Shown: positions 1 to 7,586 of the stretch, piece after piece
Position numbering within the stretch: the first letter of the stretch is position 1
Layout of the letters: every line of letters begins with the position of its first letter
From: Methylomonas sp.
GTDB lineage: Bacteria > Pseudomonadota > Gammaproteobacteria > Methylococcales > Methylomonadaceae
Direction: 5' to 3'
DNA: 9,991 bases
Assembly (NCBI GenBank): GCA_028688235.1
Contig: JAQTYP010000089.1
Span: forward strand, 1 to 9,991
Translations under genes and position numbers: made by a program
Notes under the pieces: generated by a model
The model's input: the letters and a program-made list of their open reading frames with translations, nothing else
Database searches by the model: none
Told to the model about the DNA's origin: nothing

Positions 1-795
1 TGGCAGTTTACGGCCGGCGTCCGCTACGACTATTATTCCGACTTCGGCGATACGGTCAATCCCCGCTTGGGCTTGGTCTGGGACGCCCGTTACGACCTGA
101 CCGCAAAACTGCTTTACGGCACCGCATTTCGGGCGCCGGCCTTTAGCGAGATGTACATCGTCGGCAATCCGGTCACGTTGGGCAATCCGAGTCTCAGACC
201 GGAAACCATGGAAACAGTGGAATTGGCCCTCGATTACCGCCCGCTGGACGACTTACATCTGGGTTTCAACCTGTTTCATTACTGGTGGAGCGATATGATT
301 ACTTTCGTGCAGGACACGGGAGCGACGACGATTACCGCCCAAAACGCCGGCCGCCAGGAGGGCTGGGGCGGAGAACTGCAAGCCGAGTGGGCCGCCACCG
401 ATACCTTTAAGCTGTCGGGAAATTACTCCTATCAAAACGCCATGGATCTCGCCACCCGCCTGGATGCCGGCAACACTCCGCATCATCAAGTCTATGCGCG
501 CGCGAACTGGGAGTTTTTACCCGACTGGCAAGCCTCTCCCCAGATCAAATGGATAGTCGACCGGGAAAGAATTGCCGGCGATACGCGCTTACCCATCGGC
601 GATTACGCCTTGGTGGATTTCACGTTGCGGCGCAACCGGCTGGCCGATCATGTCGAAGTGGCTTTCTCAGTAAGAAATCTTTTCGATTCCGATATAAGGG
701 AGCCCAGCCCTTACGGCTCCGGCGGCGCGCCTATTCCAAACGATTTCCCGATGGCGGGCCGCAATTTTTACGGCGAAATCAGGCTAAAGTTTTGA
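1..795 (+). CDS. TonB-dependent outer-membrane receptor, C-terminal part (5' truncated)
   Basis: This is the last 264 codons of a reading frame already open at base 1, so the signal peptide, plug domain and most of the barrel lie outside the window. The fragment has TonB-dependent receptor barrel features: alternating aromatic strands, the block FRAPAFSEMY followed by GNPSLRPETMETVEL (the conserved 'FRAPsf.el...GNP.LkPE' region), a late VRNLFD motif, and a C-terminal strand ending NFYGEIRLKF. The terminal phenylalanine is the usual outer-membrane insertion signal. Such receptors import siderophores, cobalamin or other scarce ligands using ExbBD-TonB energy. The substrate cannot be told from this part; the style is that of the BtuB/CirA group. 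It ends in TGA. It shows no functional link to the pilus genes and appears to end a separate transcription unit. Confidence 0.9.
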   Translation, partial: WQFTAGVRYDYYSDFGDTVNPRLGLVWDARYDLTAKLLYGTAFRAPAFSEMYIVGNPVTLGNPSLRPETMETVELALDYRPLDDLHLGFNLFHYWWSDMITFVQDTGATTITAQNAGRQEGWGGELQAEWAATDTFKLSGNYSYQNAMDLATRLDAGNTPHHQVYARANWEFLPDWQASPQIKWIVDRERIAGDTRLPIGDYALVDFTLRRNRLADHVEVAFSVRNLFDSDIREPSPYGSGGAPIPNDFPMAGRNFYGEIRLKF

Positions 796-826
796 TATAA
801 ACTGCCGGTACTGTAGTGTATCCATG

Positions 827-842
827 AAAAAGCACGCTTTTT
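827..842 (+). terminator. weak possible terminator hairpin after the TonB receptor
   Basis: Six A/T-rich pairs (AAAAAG with CTTTTT) enclose a CACG loop, starting about 30 bases after the receptor stop codon. The 3' arm supplies a run of five T. The stem is short and weak, so this is only a candidate for the end of the receptor transcript. Confidence 0.3.
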
Positions 843-881
843 GGGAAATTTCAAAACTGTTAGCAACAAATACAACTCAAC

Positions 882-895
882 ACCGCTATAGCGGT
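882..895. promoter_or_regulatory. perfect 14-base palindrome, possible operator
   Basis: ACCGCTATAGCGGT equals its own reverse complement over all 14 bases. It lies in the non-coding stretch between the receptor gene and the GTPase operon, about 235 bases before the GTPase start. The symmetry fits a site for a dimeric regulator, but no regulator can be named and no well-placed -35/-10 pair was found next to it. Confidence 0.35.
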
Positions 896-905
896 TCGAT
901 AATTG

Positions 906-995
906 ATGCCCCGGTTTGAATCGCCCCCTTCCCCCTTGTACTACAATGGGCACGTGTTCTCGGTACATTAATCTGAAAGTACAAATTGGGGGCAT
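906..995 (+). ncRNA. candidate folded 5' leader, domain 1
   Basis: Bases 906-918 (ATGCCCCGGTTTG) can pair with 982-995 (CAAATTGGGGGCAT). This gives about 13 pairs with two G-U pairs and one bulged G, and closes a 63-base interior. The interior contains a C-rich tract at 924-935 and a CACGTG palindrome at 951-956. It lies just 5' of a second foldable segment and upstream of the GTPase operon. It was found by eye; no known riboswitch motif was recognised, including the c-di-GMP (GEMM) aptamer. It may be only a chance inverted repeat. Confidence 0.25.
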
Positions 996-1001
996 GGTTG
1001 C

Positions 1002-1081
1002 TTGCTGGACAGGCGTCGGCAGCAAGGATGCTGCCGTCGAGCCTACACGGACGTATTAACGGCGCCCTGTCCGGCCAGCAA
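1002..1081 (+). ncRNA. candidate folded 5' leader, domain 2 (long interrupted stem with inner hairpin)
   Basis: An interrupted outer stem pairs 1002-1008 (TTGCTGG) with 1075-1081 (CCAGCAA), then ACAG 1009-1012 with CTGT 1067-1070, then GCG 1013-1015 with CGC 1063-1065. That is 14 pairs with one 4-base and one 1-base bulge. It encloses a perfect 7-pair hairpin, CGGCAGC (1017-1023) with GCTGCCG (1030-1036), loop AAGGAT. It ends 49 bases before the GTPase start, as a cis-regulatory leader or a processed RNA would. The TTG-initiated reading frame through it resembles no GTPase N-terminus, so it is treated as untranslated. Confidence 0.35.
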
Positions 1082-1130
1082 TCATGCCCAACTGCGCTAC
1101 TTTCATGGGCCGAGGCTATGCCTAACCTTC

Positions 1131-1811
1131 ATGAGCGTTACGATGGCAATCTACGAAGAAGAAAACAATAGGCTAAGCATCAAGTTGGTCTACTACGGCC
1201 CAGCGCAGAGCGGCAAAACCACCAATCTGATGCGACTCCACGATCTGTTGCGCACCGATCTGAAAGGGGAAATCATGATGATGGAGACCGCAAACGATCG
1301 CACGTTGTTTTTCGACCTATTACCTTTGGGCTTTAAAGCCCCGTCCGGCTTATTGATCAAGTTCAAGCTGTATACCGTCCCCGGCCAGATCGCTCACGAC
1401 AGCACCCGCAAGGCCGTCCTGTCCCGCGCCGACGGTGTGGTTTTCGTCGCCGATTCCCAACGAACCCAGAGCATCAACAACGGCGAGTCCTTTGCCAATC
1501 TGGAAGAAAACACCGCCCGTGTCGGCATCGATTTCGACCGCTTACCGCTGGTCGTGCAATTCAACAAACGCGATTTGAGCAACATACTCAGCGAGGAAGA
1601 AGTCTGGCAACGCTGGCAAGGCGCGCCCTGGCCACTGGTCTTCAGTTCGGCACTGGCTGGCCGCGGCGTCATCGAAACCTTCCATGCTCTACTGGTTCAG
1701 GTTTACAACACGTTGAACGAGGAATTCGATTTCGAAAACAATCACGGCCTGTCGCGTGACGCATTCATACGGCAATCGATAGGCCAAAGTCAGACCGACG
1801 GAGCCGGCTGA
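1131..1811 (+). CDS. MglA-like small Ras-type GTPase
   Basis: This 226-residue protein closely matches the bacterial MglA family, the GTPase that sets cell polarity and controls type IV pili and gliding in Myxococcus. Visible motifs are the P-loop GPAQSGKT (residues 23-30), the family block ETANDRTLFFDLLPLG (52-67), the MglA-specific switch II form TVPGQ (82-86), VVFVADSQ (103-110), NKRD for guanine recognition (145-148) and SSAL (172-175). There is no signal peptide or membrane segment, so it is cytoplasmic. The start is uncertain: ATG at 1131 is used here, and ATG at 1143 (MAIYEE) is equally possible; neither has a good ribosome site. A longer frame from a TTG at 1002 adds residues that do not look like the family. 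The kinase gene follows after 2 bases. No MglB (roadblock) GAP gene is in the window. Confidence 0.9.
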   Translation: MSVTMAIYEEENNRLSIKLVYYGPAQSGKTTNLMRLHDLLRTDLKGEIMMMETANDRTLFFDLLPLGFKAPSGLLIKFKLYTVPGQIAHDSTRKAVLSRADGVVFVADSQRTQSINNGESFANLEENTARVGIDFDRLPLVVQFNKRDLSNILSEEEVWQRWQGAPWPLVFSSALAGRGVIETFHALLVQVYNTLNEEFDFENNHGLSRDAFIRQSIGQSQTDGAG

Positions 1812-1813
1812 TC

Positions 1814-3049
1814 ATGCCCACCGCTATCGACGACTTCGATCGCGAATTGACGCTGCAAGAACTCTTGCGCGGCATAGACGTAAACAAGCTTTCGAGCGCG
1901 CTGCAAGCCCTGCTCCATGCACCTGTCGCCGTCATCGACAACAAGGAAACACACCTGTTCGGCTCTGAGAACTGTTCGACATCGGCGCCCAGAGTTGCGC
2001 TGATAGCCGAATTGGAGGCCATAGGCTATCTGACGGCCGATGCCGATAGCGCGTCCTTGCAGGCCGCCCGGGATATCTTGATGCTGCTGTTACGCAGCAA
2101 TGCCCGCTATTTGATCGCTTCCGATTTACACCTGAAGACCCAGCTCGACGATTTCGAGGAACTGCAACGCCGCCATGCGGCGCTGGAAGTATCGGAACAA
2201 CGTTACAAGGCCCTGGCCCAAACGCTGGAGCAGCGGGTTGGCGAGCAAGTTAAAACCATAGAAAAGGCTAGAATCAAGGTATTTGCAAGCGAAAAGCTCG
2301 CGTCCGTCGGCAGGCTGGCTGCCGGCATCGCGCATGAAATCAATAACCCCATCGGTTTCATCCACAGCAATCTGAACGCGATTTCGTCCTATCTCGAATC
2401 GCTGGATAAAATCGGCACCCTGGTCGAATCGGGAGCAGGCAGCGCCGATATCCGGGCGACCTGGCAGCGGGAGGATATGACATTCCTGCAACAAGATCTG
2501 AAAGACATCCTGGCCGAATGCATAGCCGGCACCACGCGCATCGCAGCCATCATCAGAGATTTGAAAGGCTATTCCCGCGTCGACCAGGCCGACTACCAAT
2601 CCGCCAACGTCAACGACATCCTGCGGCAGGTGTCTAATATCGCTAAGGCCGAGGTCGGAAACAAAGCCCGAATCCTGCTGGATTTAGGCGAAATCCCCAA
2701 TCTGAATTGCCAAGCCGGCCTCTTGGGACAGGTATTCTTGGGCTTGTTGCTCAATGCCGCCGACGCGATAGCCGAGAATGGCAAGATTTTGCTAAGAACC
2801 CGACTCGACGACAAGCGCATTTGCATAGACGTCCGGGATAACGGCCACGGCATTCCGGAAGAGGCCTTGCAGCATATTTTCGATCCGTTTTTCACCACCA
2901 AGGAGGTCGGGACCGGCATGGGCTTGGGTCTGACCGTCTGCCTGGACATCGTCAAATCCCACGGCGGTCAGCTGGAAATCAAAAGCAAACCCGGCAAGGG
3001 AACGCTGGTCAGCATCGCCCTACCCTTGCAATACGGCAAGCCGTCCTAA
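1814..3049 (+). CDS. soluble sensor histidine kinase (HisKA + HATPase)
   Basis: This 411-residue kinase has no membrane segment or signal peptide. The first 100 or so residues match no sensor domain I can name. A likely coiled coil follows (about 105-160), then the HisKA H-box with AAGIAHEINNPIGF, placing the phospho-accepting histidine at 174. The HATPase domain has an N-box LLLNAADAI (Asn314), G1 box DNGHGIPE (342-349), F-box FDPFFTTK (356-363) and G2 box GTGMGLGL (366-373), so all catalytic boxes are intact. A GGAG ribosome site (1800-1803) sits 10 bases before the ATG, and the GTPase stop is 2 bases upstream, which fits translational coupling. The carboxy end carries no receiver domain. 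The nearest receiver is fused to the next gene product, making that ATPase the likely partner (inference). The input signal is unknown. Confidence 0.92.
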   Translation: MPTAIDDFDRELTLQELLRGIDVNKLSSALQALLHAPVAVIDNKETHLFGSENCSTSAPRVALIAELEAIGYLTADADSASLQAARDILMLLLRSNARYLIASDLHLKTQLDDFEELQRRHAALEVSEQRYKALAQTLEQRVGEQVKTIEKARIKVFASEKLASVGRLAAGIAHEINNPIGFIHSNLNAISSYLESLDKIGTLVESGAGSADIRATWQREDMTFLQQDLKDILAECIAGTTRIAAIIRDLKGYSRVDQADYQSANVNDILRQVSNIAKAEVGNKARILLDLGEIPNLNCQAGLLGQVFLGLLLNAADAIAENGKILLRTRLDDKRICIDVRDNGHGIPEEALQHIFDPFFTTKEVGTGMGLGLTVCLDIVKSHGGQLEIKSKPGKGTLVSIALPLQYGKPS

Positions 3050-3063
3050 ACCACCATCTCCCC

Positions 3064-5286
3064 ATGTCGCGTTACAGTGCCTTTTTCACCGGCGGCAATG
3101 CCGAAGAACCACAGCCGGTGAAGCCGCCCTACCGGCTTTTGTTCGTCGACGACGAACCCAACGTCCTGAGCGCATTGCGACGAATATTTCGGCGCGAGAA
3201 TTATCAGATCGATACGGCCATGTCGGGCAAAGAAGCCTTGCAGCTGCTGAAGGAAACCCCCTATCACCTGCTCATCAGCGATCACAAAATGCCGCAAATG
3301 AACGGCGCTGACCTATTGAAGCAAGTCAAGTCGCTGTATCCCGATACGATACGCATCATGCTGACCGGCTACGCCGACACCGGGGCCGTGCTGGGCGCCA
3401 TCAACGAAGGCGCCGTTTATAAATTCATCCTGAAGCCCTGGAACGACGACGATTTGCGCATCACGGTCAGTCTGGCGCTGGAACAATACGATTTGTTGGA
3501 TAAAAACCGCAAACTCCGGCATGAAAACAAGGAAAAATATAAGGGCGCCAGGATATTAAAAAGCGCCGTCGGCTCCGATAGCGGGCAAATCGCCATTTTG
3601 CTGAACAACAAAAACCTGCTGAGCGACGCCCAATTGCAGGAATTGTTCAAGCTGAAACAAACTTCATCCGAATCGATACTGAAGTTGATTCTGGCTAGGC
3701 GTTGGGTAGACGAAGCCGTCGTCAGGGAAGTTCTGCGCAAGGAGTTGCTGATAGAAGAAGTGGCGCTGGCCGAATTTCGAATTGCACCGGAAGTACAAAG
3801 CCTGCTGCCCCGCTCCATCTGTGAACAACATGCGGTGCTGCCGTTAAAAATTAGCGACGGCAACTTGATGCTGGCCATGGCCGATCCGGTCAATCTGGAC
3901 CTGCAAGCCGAACTGCGCTTCATGACCGGCTTGCCGTTGCGGGTAGTGATGGCGAATGTAGCCGATATCGACAACAAAATTGCAGCCGTCTATGGCCTGA
4001 CCCCAAGCTTTGGCGACATCGATGGAATCGGCTCCACCGCCGATCCCTTCGAAAGCATACAAATCGTCATCGAACAAGACGACGATATTTCCCTGGCCGA
4101 GTTATTGCAGGAAACCGAGGAACCTCCGGCCATACGCCTGGTCAACGCGGTCATCACCGAAGCGATTCGCCTGGGTGCCAGCGACGTGCATATACAGCCG
4201 CGCGCCAAGAGCGTGGTGGTTCGCTACCGGATAGACGGCATTTTGCAAGACAAAATCTTCATCCCGCATCATTTCCACAATTCGCTGGTTTCACGCATCA
4301 AAGTCATGGCGGAAATGGATATCGCCGAGCGCAGGCGCCCGCAAGACGGCCGCGTCACGGTCAAGACGTCGTCCAAAATCGTCGATTTGCGAATATCGAC
4401 CTTACCCATCATCAACGGCGAAAAAGTCGTCATGCGCATCCTGGACCAGAACGCATCGATACAGCCTATTGAAAAACTGGGCTTTTCAGACGACGATCTG
4501 GACAGAATCAAACGCTTGATCAATAAACCGCAAGGCATCATCCTGACGACGGGGCCAACCGGCAGCGGCAAGACCTCCACGCTGTATTCATTGCTGCAAC
4601 ACGGGGCGACGCCAACCAAAAACTTCGTCACGATAGAAGAGCCGGTCGAGTATTACCTGGATGCCGCCGGCCAAGTCAACGTCAAAACCAAAATCGATTT
4701 GACCTTCCCCGTGGTAATGAAGGCGATTTTAAGACAGGACCCCGACGTGATACTGTTGGGGGAAATCCGGGATCTCGAAACCGCCGAAGTGGCTTTTCAG
4801 GCGGCATTGACCGGACATTTGGTTTTTTCGACGCTGCACACCAATTCGGCCATCGCGACGATAGCCCGCTTATTCGATCTGGGTTTGAAACCTTATATAC
4901 TGGCCAGCGTGCTGGAAGGCATCATCTCGCAACGGCTGGTACGGCGGATTTGCCCGCATTGCAAGGAAGCGGCGATGGTCGACAAAGACCTGCTGTACCA
5001 GCTCGGCCCGCAATTTTCGGAGCACGGCGAACATTTCTACAGGGGGAAAGGCTGCGAATCCTGCGGCAACCAGGGCTATCAAGGCAGGATGTGTTTGATC
5101 GAATTGCTGACGCTCAACGAGGAAATGCGCGATTTGATTGCCAACCGTGCAGGCTACCTGGACTTCAAAAAAGTGGCGCAGAAAAGCGGTTATAAGACCA
5201 TCATCGATGATGCCCTGGAAAAAGCGCTACAGGGATTGACGACCTGCGAAGAGATACTGCGCGTCCTCGGTCCGCAAATAGCGTGA
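3064..5286 (+). CDS. receiver-domain-fused type IV pilus/type II secretion assembly ATPase (GspE/PilB/MshE family)
   Basis: Residues 22-140 (of 740) form a CheY-like receiver: acidic pair D29/D30, phospho-acceptor D73 (ISDHKMP), T101 and K124 in an RpfG-style LKPWNDDDL. Residues about 175-310 match the GspE/MshE N-domain. The rest is the hexameric secretion ATPase: Walker A GPTGSGKT (497-504), Asp box TIEEPVEY (523-530), Walker B with E567 in LLGEIRD, and His box from TGH (583-585) to TLHTN (590-594). A zinc tetracysteine follows: C630, C633, C664, C667. The family extrudes pilin subunits at the inner membrane. Ordinary members lack the receiver. In both MshEN-type c-di-GMP motifs the RLG, G and Q positions are replaced (QIA, N184 and K198; SIL, R213 and E227). 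It follows the kinase by 14 bases and converges with the MSHA pilin genes, its probable substrates (inference). Confidence 0.93.
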   Translation: MSRYSAFFTGGNAEEPQPVKPPYRLLFVDDEPNVLSALRRIFRRENYQIDTAMSGKEALQLLKETPYHLLISDHKMPQMNGADLLKQVKSLYPDTIRIMLTGYADTGAVLGAINEGAVYKFILKPWNDDDLRITVSLALEQYDLLDKNRKLRHENKEKYKGARILKSAVGSDSGQIAILLNNKNLLSDAQLQELFKLKQTSSESILKLILARRWVDEAVVREVLRKELLIEEVALAEFRIAPEVQSLLPRSICEQHAVLPLKISDGNLMLAMADPVNLDLQAELRFMTGLPLRVVMANVADIDNKIAAVYGLTPSFGDIDGIGSTADPFESIQIVIEQDDDISLAELLQETEEPPAIRLVNAVITEAIRLGASDVHIQPRAKSVVVRYRIDGILQDKIFIPHHFHNSLVSRIKVMAEMDIAERRRPQDGRVTVKTSSKIVDLRISTLPIINGEKVVMRILDQNASIQPIEKLGFSDDDLDRIKRLINKPQGIILTTGPTGSGKTSTLYSLLQHGATPTKNFVTIEEPVEYYLDAAGQVNVKTKIDLTFPVVMKAILRQDPDVILLGEIRDLETAEVAFQAALTGHLVFSTLHTNSAIATIARLFDLGLKPYILASVLEGIISQRLVRRICPHCKEAAMVDKDLLYQLGPQFSEHGEHFYRGKGCESCGNQGYQGRMCLIELLTLNEEMRDLIANRAGYLDFKKVAQKSGYKTIIDDALEKALQGLTTCEEILRVLGPQIA

Positions 5287-5407
5287 CAGGCGCATCGAGT
5301 AAGGAAGATATCGTTGCCATTTTGCGCAACCACCATTGCCGCGAAATTCATTTGGCTTCTCGTTTAAAACGGGACACAGAGGGACAGAAGGCCACCTTAA
5401 TTCCGGC

Positions 5408-5806
5408 TCACCTGACGACGGTGATCTCGATTTCCCTTGCCACGTAATCCCTGCCGCTGTAGTCGCCGTATTGGCTGACGGCGTTGATGCGGTAAAAAGT
5501 CAGGCTTTTGTCGGCTTCGCTGTCGGCTTGGCTGCTGCAGCCGAGCTTGACCTTAAACCCCGGTATGCCGGCAAAAGTCAGGGCGGTTTGGGCATTGATA
5601 TCGGCGCAGCCTGCACCTTTGTCGATTCGGGCCATGGCCCATTCCATGCCGGCTCTAGCCGCCTGATAAGCTCTGGCGCCTTGCAAGGCGTAGACGGACG
5701 TTACAAACTGCACGCCGCTCACGCGCAGCATATAAGCGCCGAGCAGGCCCAGCACCACCAACACGAACATCGCCATGACGAGAGTCAACCCGCGCTGCCG
5801 TTTCAT
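5408..5806 (-). CDS. mshP: MshP-like minor pilin / PilX-type protein
   Basis: This 132-residue protein starts MKRQRG then LTLVMAMFVLVVLGLLGAYM, a prepilin-like leader with one N-terminal hydrophobic helix. The residue at +5 after the expected G|L cleavage is Met, not the Glu of most pilins. Loss of this Glu is known in tip or initiator pseudopilins such as GspK and in PilX/MshP proteins. Two cysteines (GCADI and GCSSQ) could form a disulfide. Its ATG overlaps the mshO stop in an ATGA arrangement, so it should be translationally coupled. It is the last gene of the minus-strand operon and ends TGA. The assignment rests on position after mshO, size and the PilX-like N-terminus. The 121 bases beyond it, up to the convergent ATPase gene, show no clear terminator. 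Confidence 0.75.
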   Translation of the reverse strand: MKRQRGLTLVMAMFVLVVLGLLGAYMLRVSGVQFVTSVYALQGARAYQAARAGMEWAMARIDKGAGCADINAQTALTFAGIPGFKVKLGCSSQADSEADKSLTFYRINAVSQYGDYSGRDYVAREIEITVVR

Positions 5807-6603
5807 GGCGCGTTATCCACATGAACTTGATGGATCAAGGTCGTCGCTTCGCCGCTGCTATCGGCCAGGGTGATTTGCAGCGTGACCAGGCCGGAACGGG
5901 TTGCCGTCGCCGAGCTATAGGCAAACGCACAGCTTACGAGATTGTTGGCCAAAAGCTGCCCGGCGGCGCCCGCCGGCGAATCGGTTTGCTCTTCGGTGAT
6001 AGCGTAGCCTGCGTAACGCAGCAGCGTCCTGGCCGCTGTATTGCAGCGATAGGTGACGGGAGTATCGACGATGAAAAAGCGCTGTTGCGGCGATTGCAAC
6101 GGAAACCGTTTAGCGCCGGTCAGTTCGATGACTTTGTCCGTCGAGGTGTTTTTCACGGTCACCCGGTTGCCGCCGGAATAGGCGTCGGCCGGACTGACGC
6201 CCAGATTGTAGATCACCAGATCGCCGGCGGGAGCCGTGCTTAGGCTGCCGATCACGTCGAAGCGGTCGTCGGCGGCGGTAAAGTCGAGCACATCGCCGCC
6301 GCCGTCCGCCGGGGCTTTGGCACGGTAACGGCCGCCGTCGCTGGTGTGCAAAAGTTCCAGCGCCGTACCGCCGCCGGCGATACGGATGCTGTTGGGCAAG
6401 GCCCTGCGGATATCTCTTTGCATCAGCCTCAGTACCGTTTCGGCATTGTCCACCAAGGTCGTGCGGCGCTGCAGGTCTAAATAACTCTTGACCGGCATCG
6501 TGATCAGGTCGGTGCTCATTGCCGCCAGGCTGGCGACGATGACGATCACGGTAATCAGTTCGATCAGGGTAAAACCCTGTTGGTGCGGTTCAGTAATCGG
6601 CAC
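5803..6603 (-). CDS. mshO: MshO-like minor pilin (PilW/GspJ-type)
   Basis: This 266-residue prepilin has leader MPITEPHQQG followed by FTLIELITVIVIVASLAAM. Cleavage falls after Gly10, with Phe at +1 and Glu at +5. The length and the block VDNAETVLRLMQRDIRRALPNSIR after the helix are typical of GspJ/PilW/MshO minor pilins, which sit near the pilus tip. The product is processed by a prepilin peptidase, which is not in this window. The start is GTG at 6603-6601, preceded by a weak TAGG ribosome site. It overlaps the end of mshD by 14 bases and its stop overlaps the mshP start by 4. Two cysteines (YRCNT and VSCAF) may pair. The MSHA assignment over general PilW comes from the A-C-D-O-P gene order. 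Confidence 0.82.
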   Translation of the reverse strand: MPITEPHQQGFTLIELITVIVIVASLAAMSTDLITMPVKSYLDLQRRTTLVDNAETVLRLMQRDIRRALPNSIRIAGGGTALELLHTSDGGRYRAKAPADGGGDVLDFTAADDRFDVIGSLSTAPAGDLVIYNLGVSPADAYSGGNRVTVKNTSTDKVIELTGAKRFPLQSPQQRFFIVDTPVTYRCNTAARTLLRYAGYAITEEQTDSPAGAAGQLLANNLVSCAFAYSSATATRSGLVTLQITLADSSGEATTLIHQVHVDNAP

Positions 6604-7039
6604 GGTAGCCTACCAGTGTCAAACCGCTCACGCCGGGACCTGAAACGCTGACGGCAATCTGTTTGGCATCGACGCTGCCGCTCAAAACCATGGGCGTTAC
6701 CGTCACACTGACCCGATATTGCGATAGGGCTGCTATCGCGTTGCCCTGACGGTCGCGCACGCCGTCGTCGACCAAACCGTTGTAATCATCGACGTCGTCG
6801 AAGTCGGCGCGGCTGCCGCTCGCTCCGCCGCCGTAGCTCTGCAGCACAATCTCCTCCAGGTAGGCCTCCGCTATCGCAATGGCCTGCTGTTGCACGAGGG
6901 GATCGGCGCTGCGACTGGCGGTCAGGTTGATCACCGATAGTATGCCGAGCAAGGCGATGCCGATGATCACGATAGACATCACCAGTTCCACCAGCGTCAC
7001 GCCGGTTTGCCTGCAAAACCCGCTAGGGCGAACTGTCAT
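6590..7039 (-). CDS. mshD: MshD-like minor pilin (PilV/GspI-type)
   Basis: This 149-residue prepilin has leader MTVRPSGFCRQTG then VTLVELVMSIVIIGIALLGIL. The expected cleavage is Gly13|Val14 with Glu at +5; Val at +1 instead of Phe is less usual but tolerated by prepilin peptidases. The run ADPLVQQQAIAIAEAYLEEI followed by FDDVDDYNGL is characteristic of MshD/PilV proteins. ATG at 7039 is chosen over an in-frame TTG six bases earlier. It overlaps the mshC stop by 17 bases and has no clear ribosome site of its own, so it is probably translated by coupling. Its own stop overlaps mshO by 14 bases. Confidence 0.82.
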   Translation of the reverse strand: MTVRPSGFCRQTGVTLVELVMSIVIIGIALLGILSVINLTASRSADPLVQQQAIAIAEAYLEEIVLQSYGGGASGSRADFDDVDDYNGLVDDGVRDRQGNAIAALSQYRVSVTVTPMVLSGSVDAKQIAVSVSGPGVSGLTLVGYRADY

Positions 7040-7499
7040 ACACAAAGCCCGTGTCCTTGACGATGCTGATTCGTCTGTCGCCGACGGCGATATCGAGATC
7101 GGCCGAAGCCAGACCCTTGGCTGTGAAATAGACGGTCGCCGAATCCACCGCTATGCCGGTCTGGCTACCCTGATAAACGGCCTCGCCGGAACCCGGACGC
7201 GCCACGTCCAGCGTGAAATCCGCGGCCGCCGTCGAGGCACATTGCGAGCGGTCCGTCGCCCCCGGCCGCATCAAGCGGAACCGATCGGCGGCTATCGAAA
7301 ATTGTACGTTGCAGCCCGTCGCCACGGCCAGTTTTTGGGCGTAACGCACGGCGGCCAGGGTATCGTCGAAAAAAGCCCGTTGCCGGAAAGCCGAAAAGTC
7401 GAAAAACCTGGGCATGGCGGTTGCGGAAAGGATGCCGAGAATAACGAGGGTCATCACCAATTCGACCAGCGTGAAACCGCGCTGATCAAGGTCGCGCAT
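7023..7499 (-). CDS. mshC: MshC-like minor pilin (GspH/FimT-type)
   Basis: From ATG at 7499 this gives 158 residues with leader MRDLDQRG cleaved before FTLVELVMTLVILGILSA (Phe +1, Glu +5). The segment FDDTLAAVRYAQKLAVATGC and a late beta-rich half (TVYFTAKG) match the GspH/FimT fold of minor pilins. Two cysteines, C63 and C87, are positioned for a disulfide. A longer frame reaches a TTG at 7553, but it would add 18 arginine-rich residues before a complete leader and is rejected. No strong ribosome site is visible. It is separated from mshA by about 150 bases containing a strong hairpin, and it overlaps mshD downstream. Confidence 0.82.
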   Translation of the reverse strand: MRDLDQRGFTLVELVMTLVILGILSATAMPRFFDFSAFRQRAFFDDTLAAVRYAQKLAVATGCNVQFSIAADRFRLMRPGATDRSQCASTAAADFTLDVARPGSGEAVYQGSQTGIAVDSATVYFTAKGLASADLDIAVGDRRISIVKDTGFVYDSSP

Positions 7500-7586
7500 G
7501 AACGCGTCAACCGCGCCATGAGTGGGCGAAAGGCTAGAACGACGTCGAAGCAAGTGATTGCCGGTGTAAGGGTGAGTATAAGGTTA

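Noticed and set aside
906..1081. c-di-GMP (GEMM) riboswitch upstream of the GTPase operon
   Set aside because: The region folds, but the conserved GGCAAACC and GACGCAAAGCC-type blocks of the aptamer are absent.
1002..1130. N-terminal extension of the GTPase from a TTG codon
   Set aside because: The added 43 residues do not resemble any MglA N-terminus, the segment is full of inverted repeats, and ATG codons at 1131 and 1143 lie where the family normally begins.
2126..2599. 157-codon minus-strand open frame
   Set aside because: It is antisense to the HisKA region of the kinase and has no motif; it is a by-product of GC-rich coding sequence.
3417..3977. 186-codon minus-strand open frame
   Set aside because: It is antisense to the ATPase N-domain, serine-rich and without a recognisable fold.
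5287..5407. Bidirectional terminator between the convergent operons
   Set aside because: Only an 8-base palindrome (TTGCGCAA) and a weak A/T-rich inverted repeat were seen; there is no GC-rich stem with a T-run on either strand.
5336..5824. 162-codon plus-strand open frame
   Set aside because: It is antisense to mshP, whose prepilin-type N-terminus and ATGA overlap with mshO are convincing.
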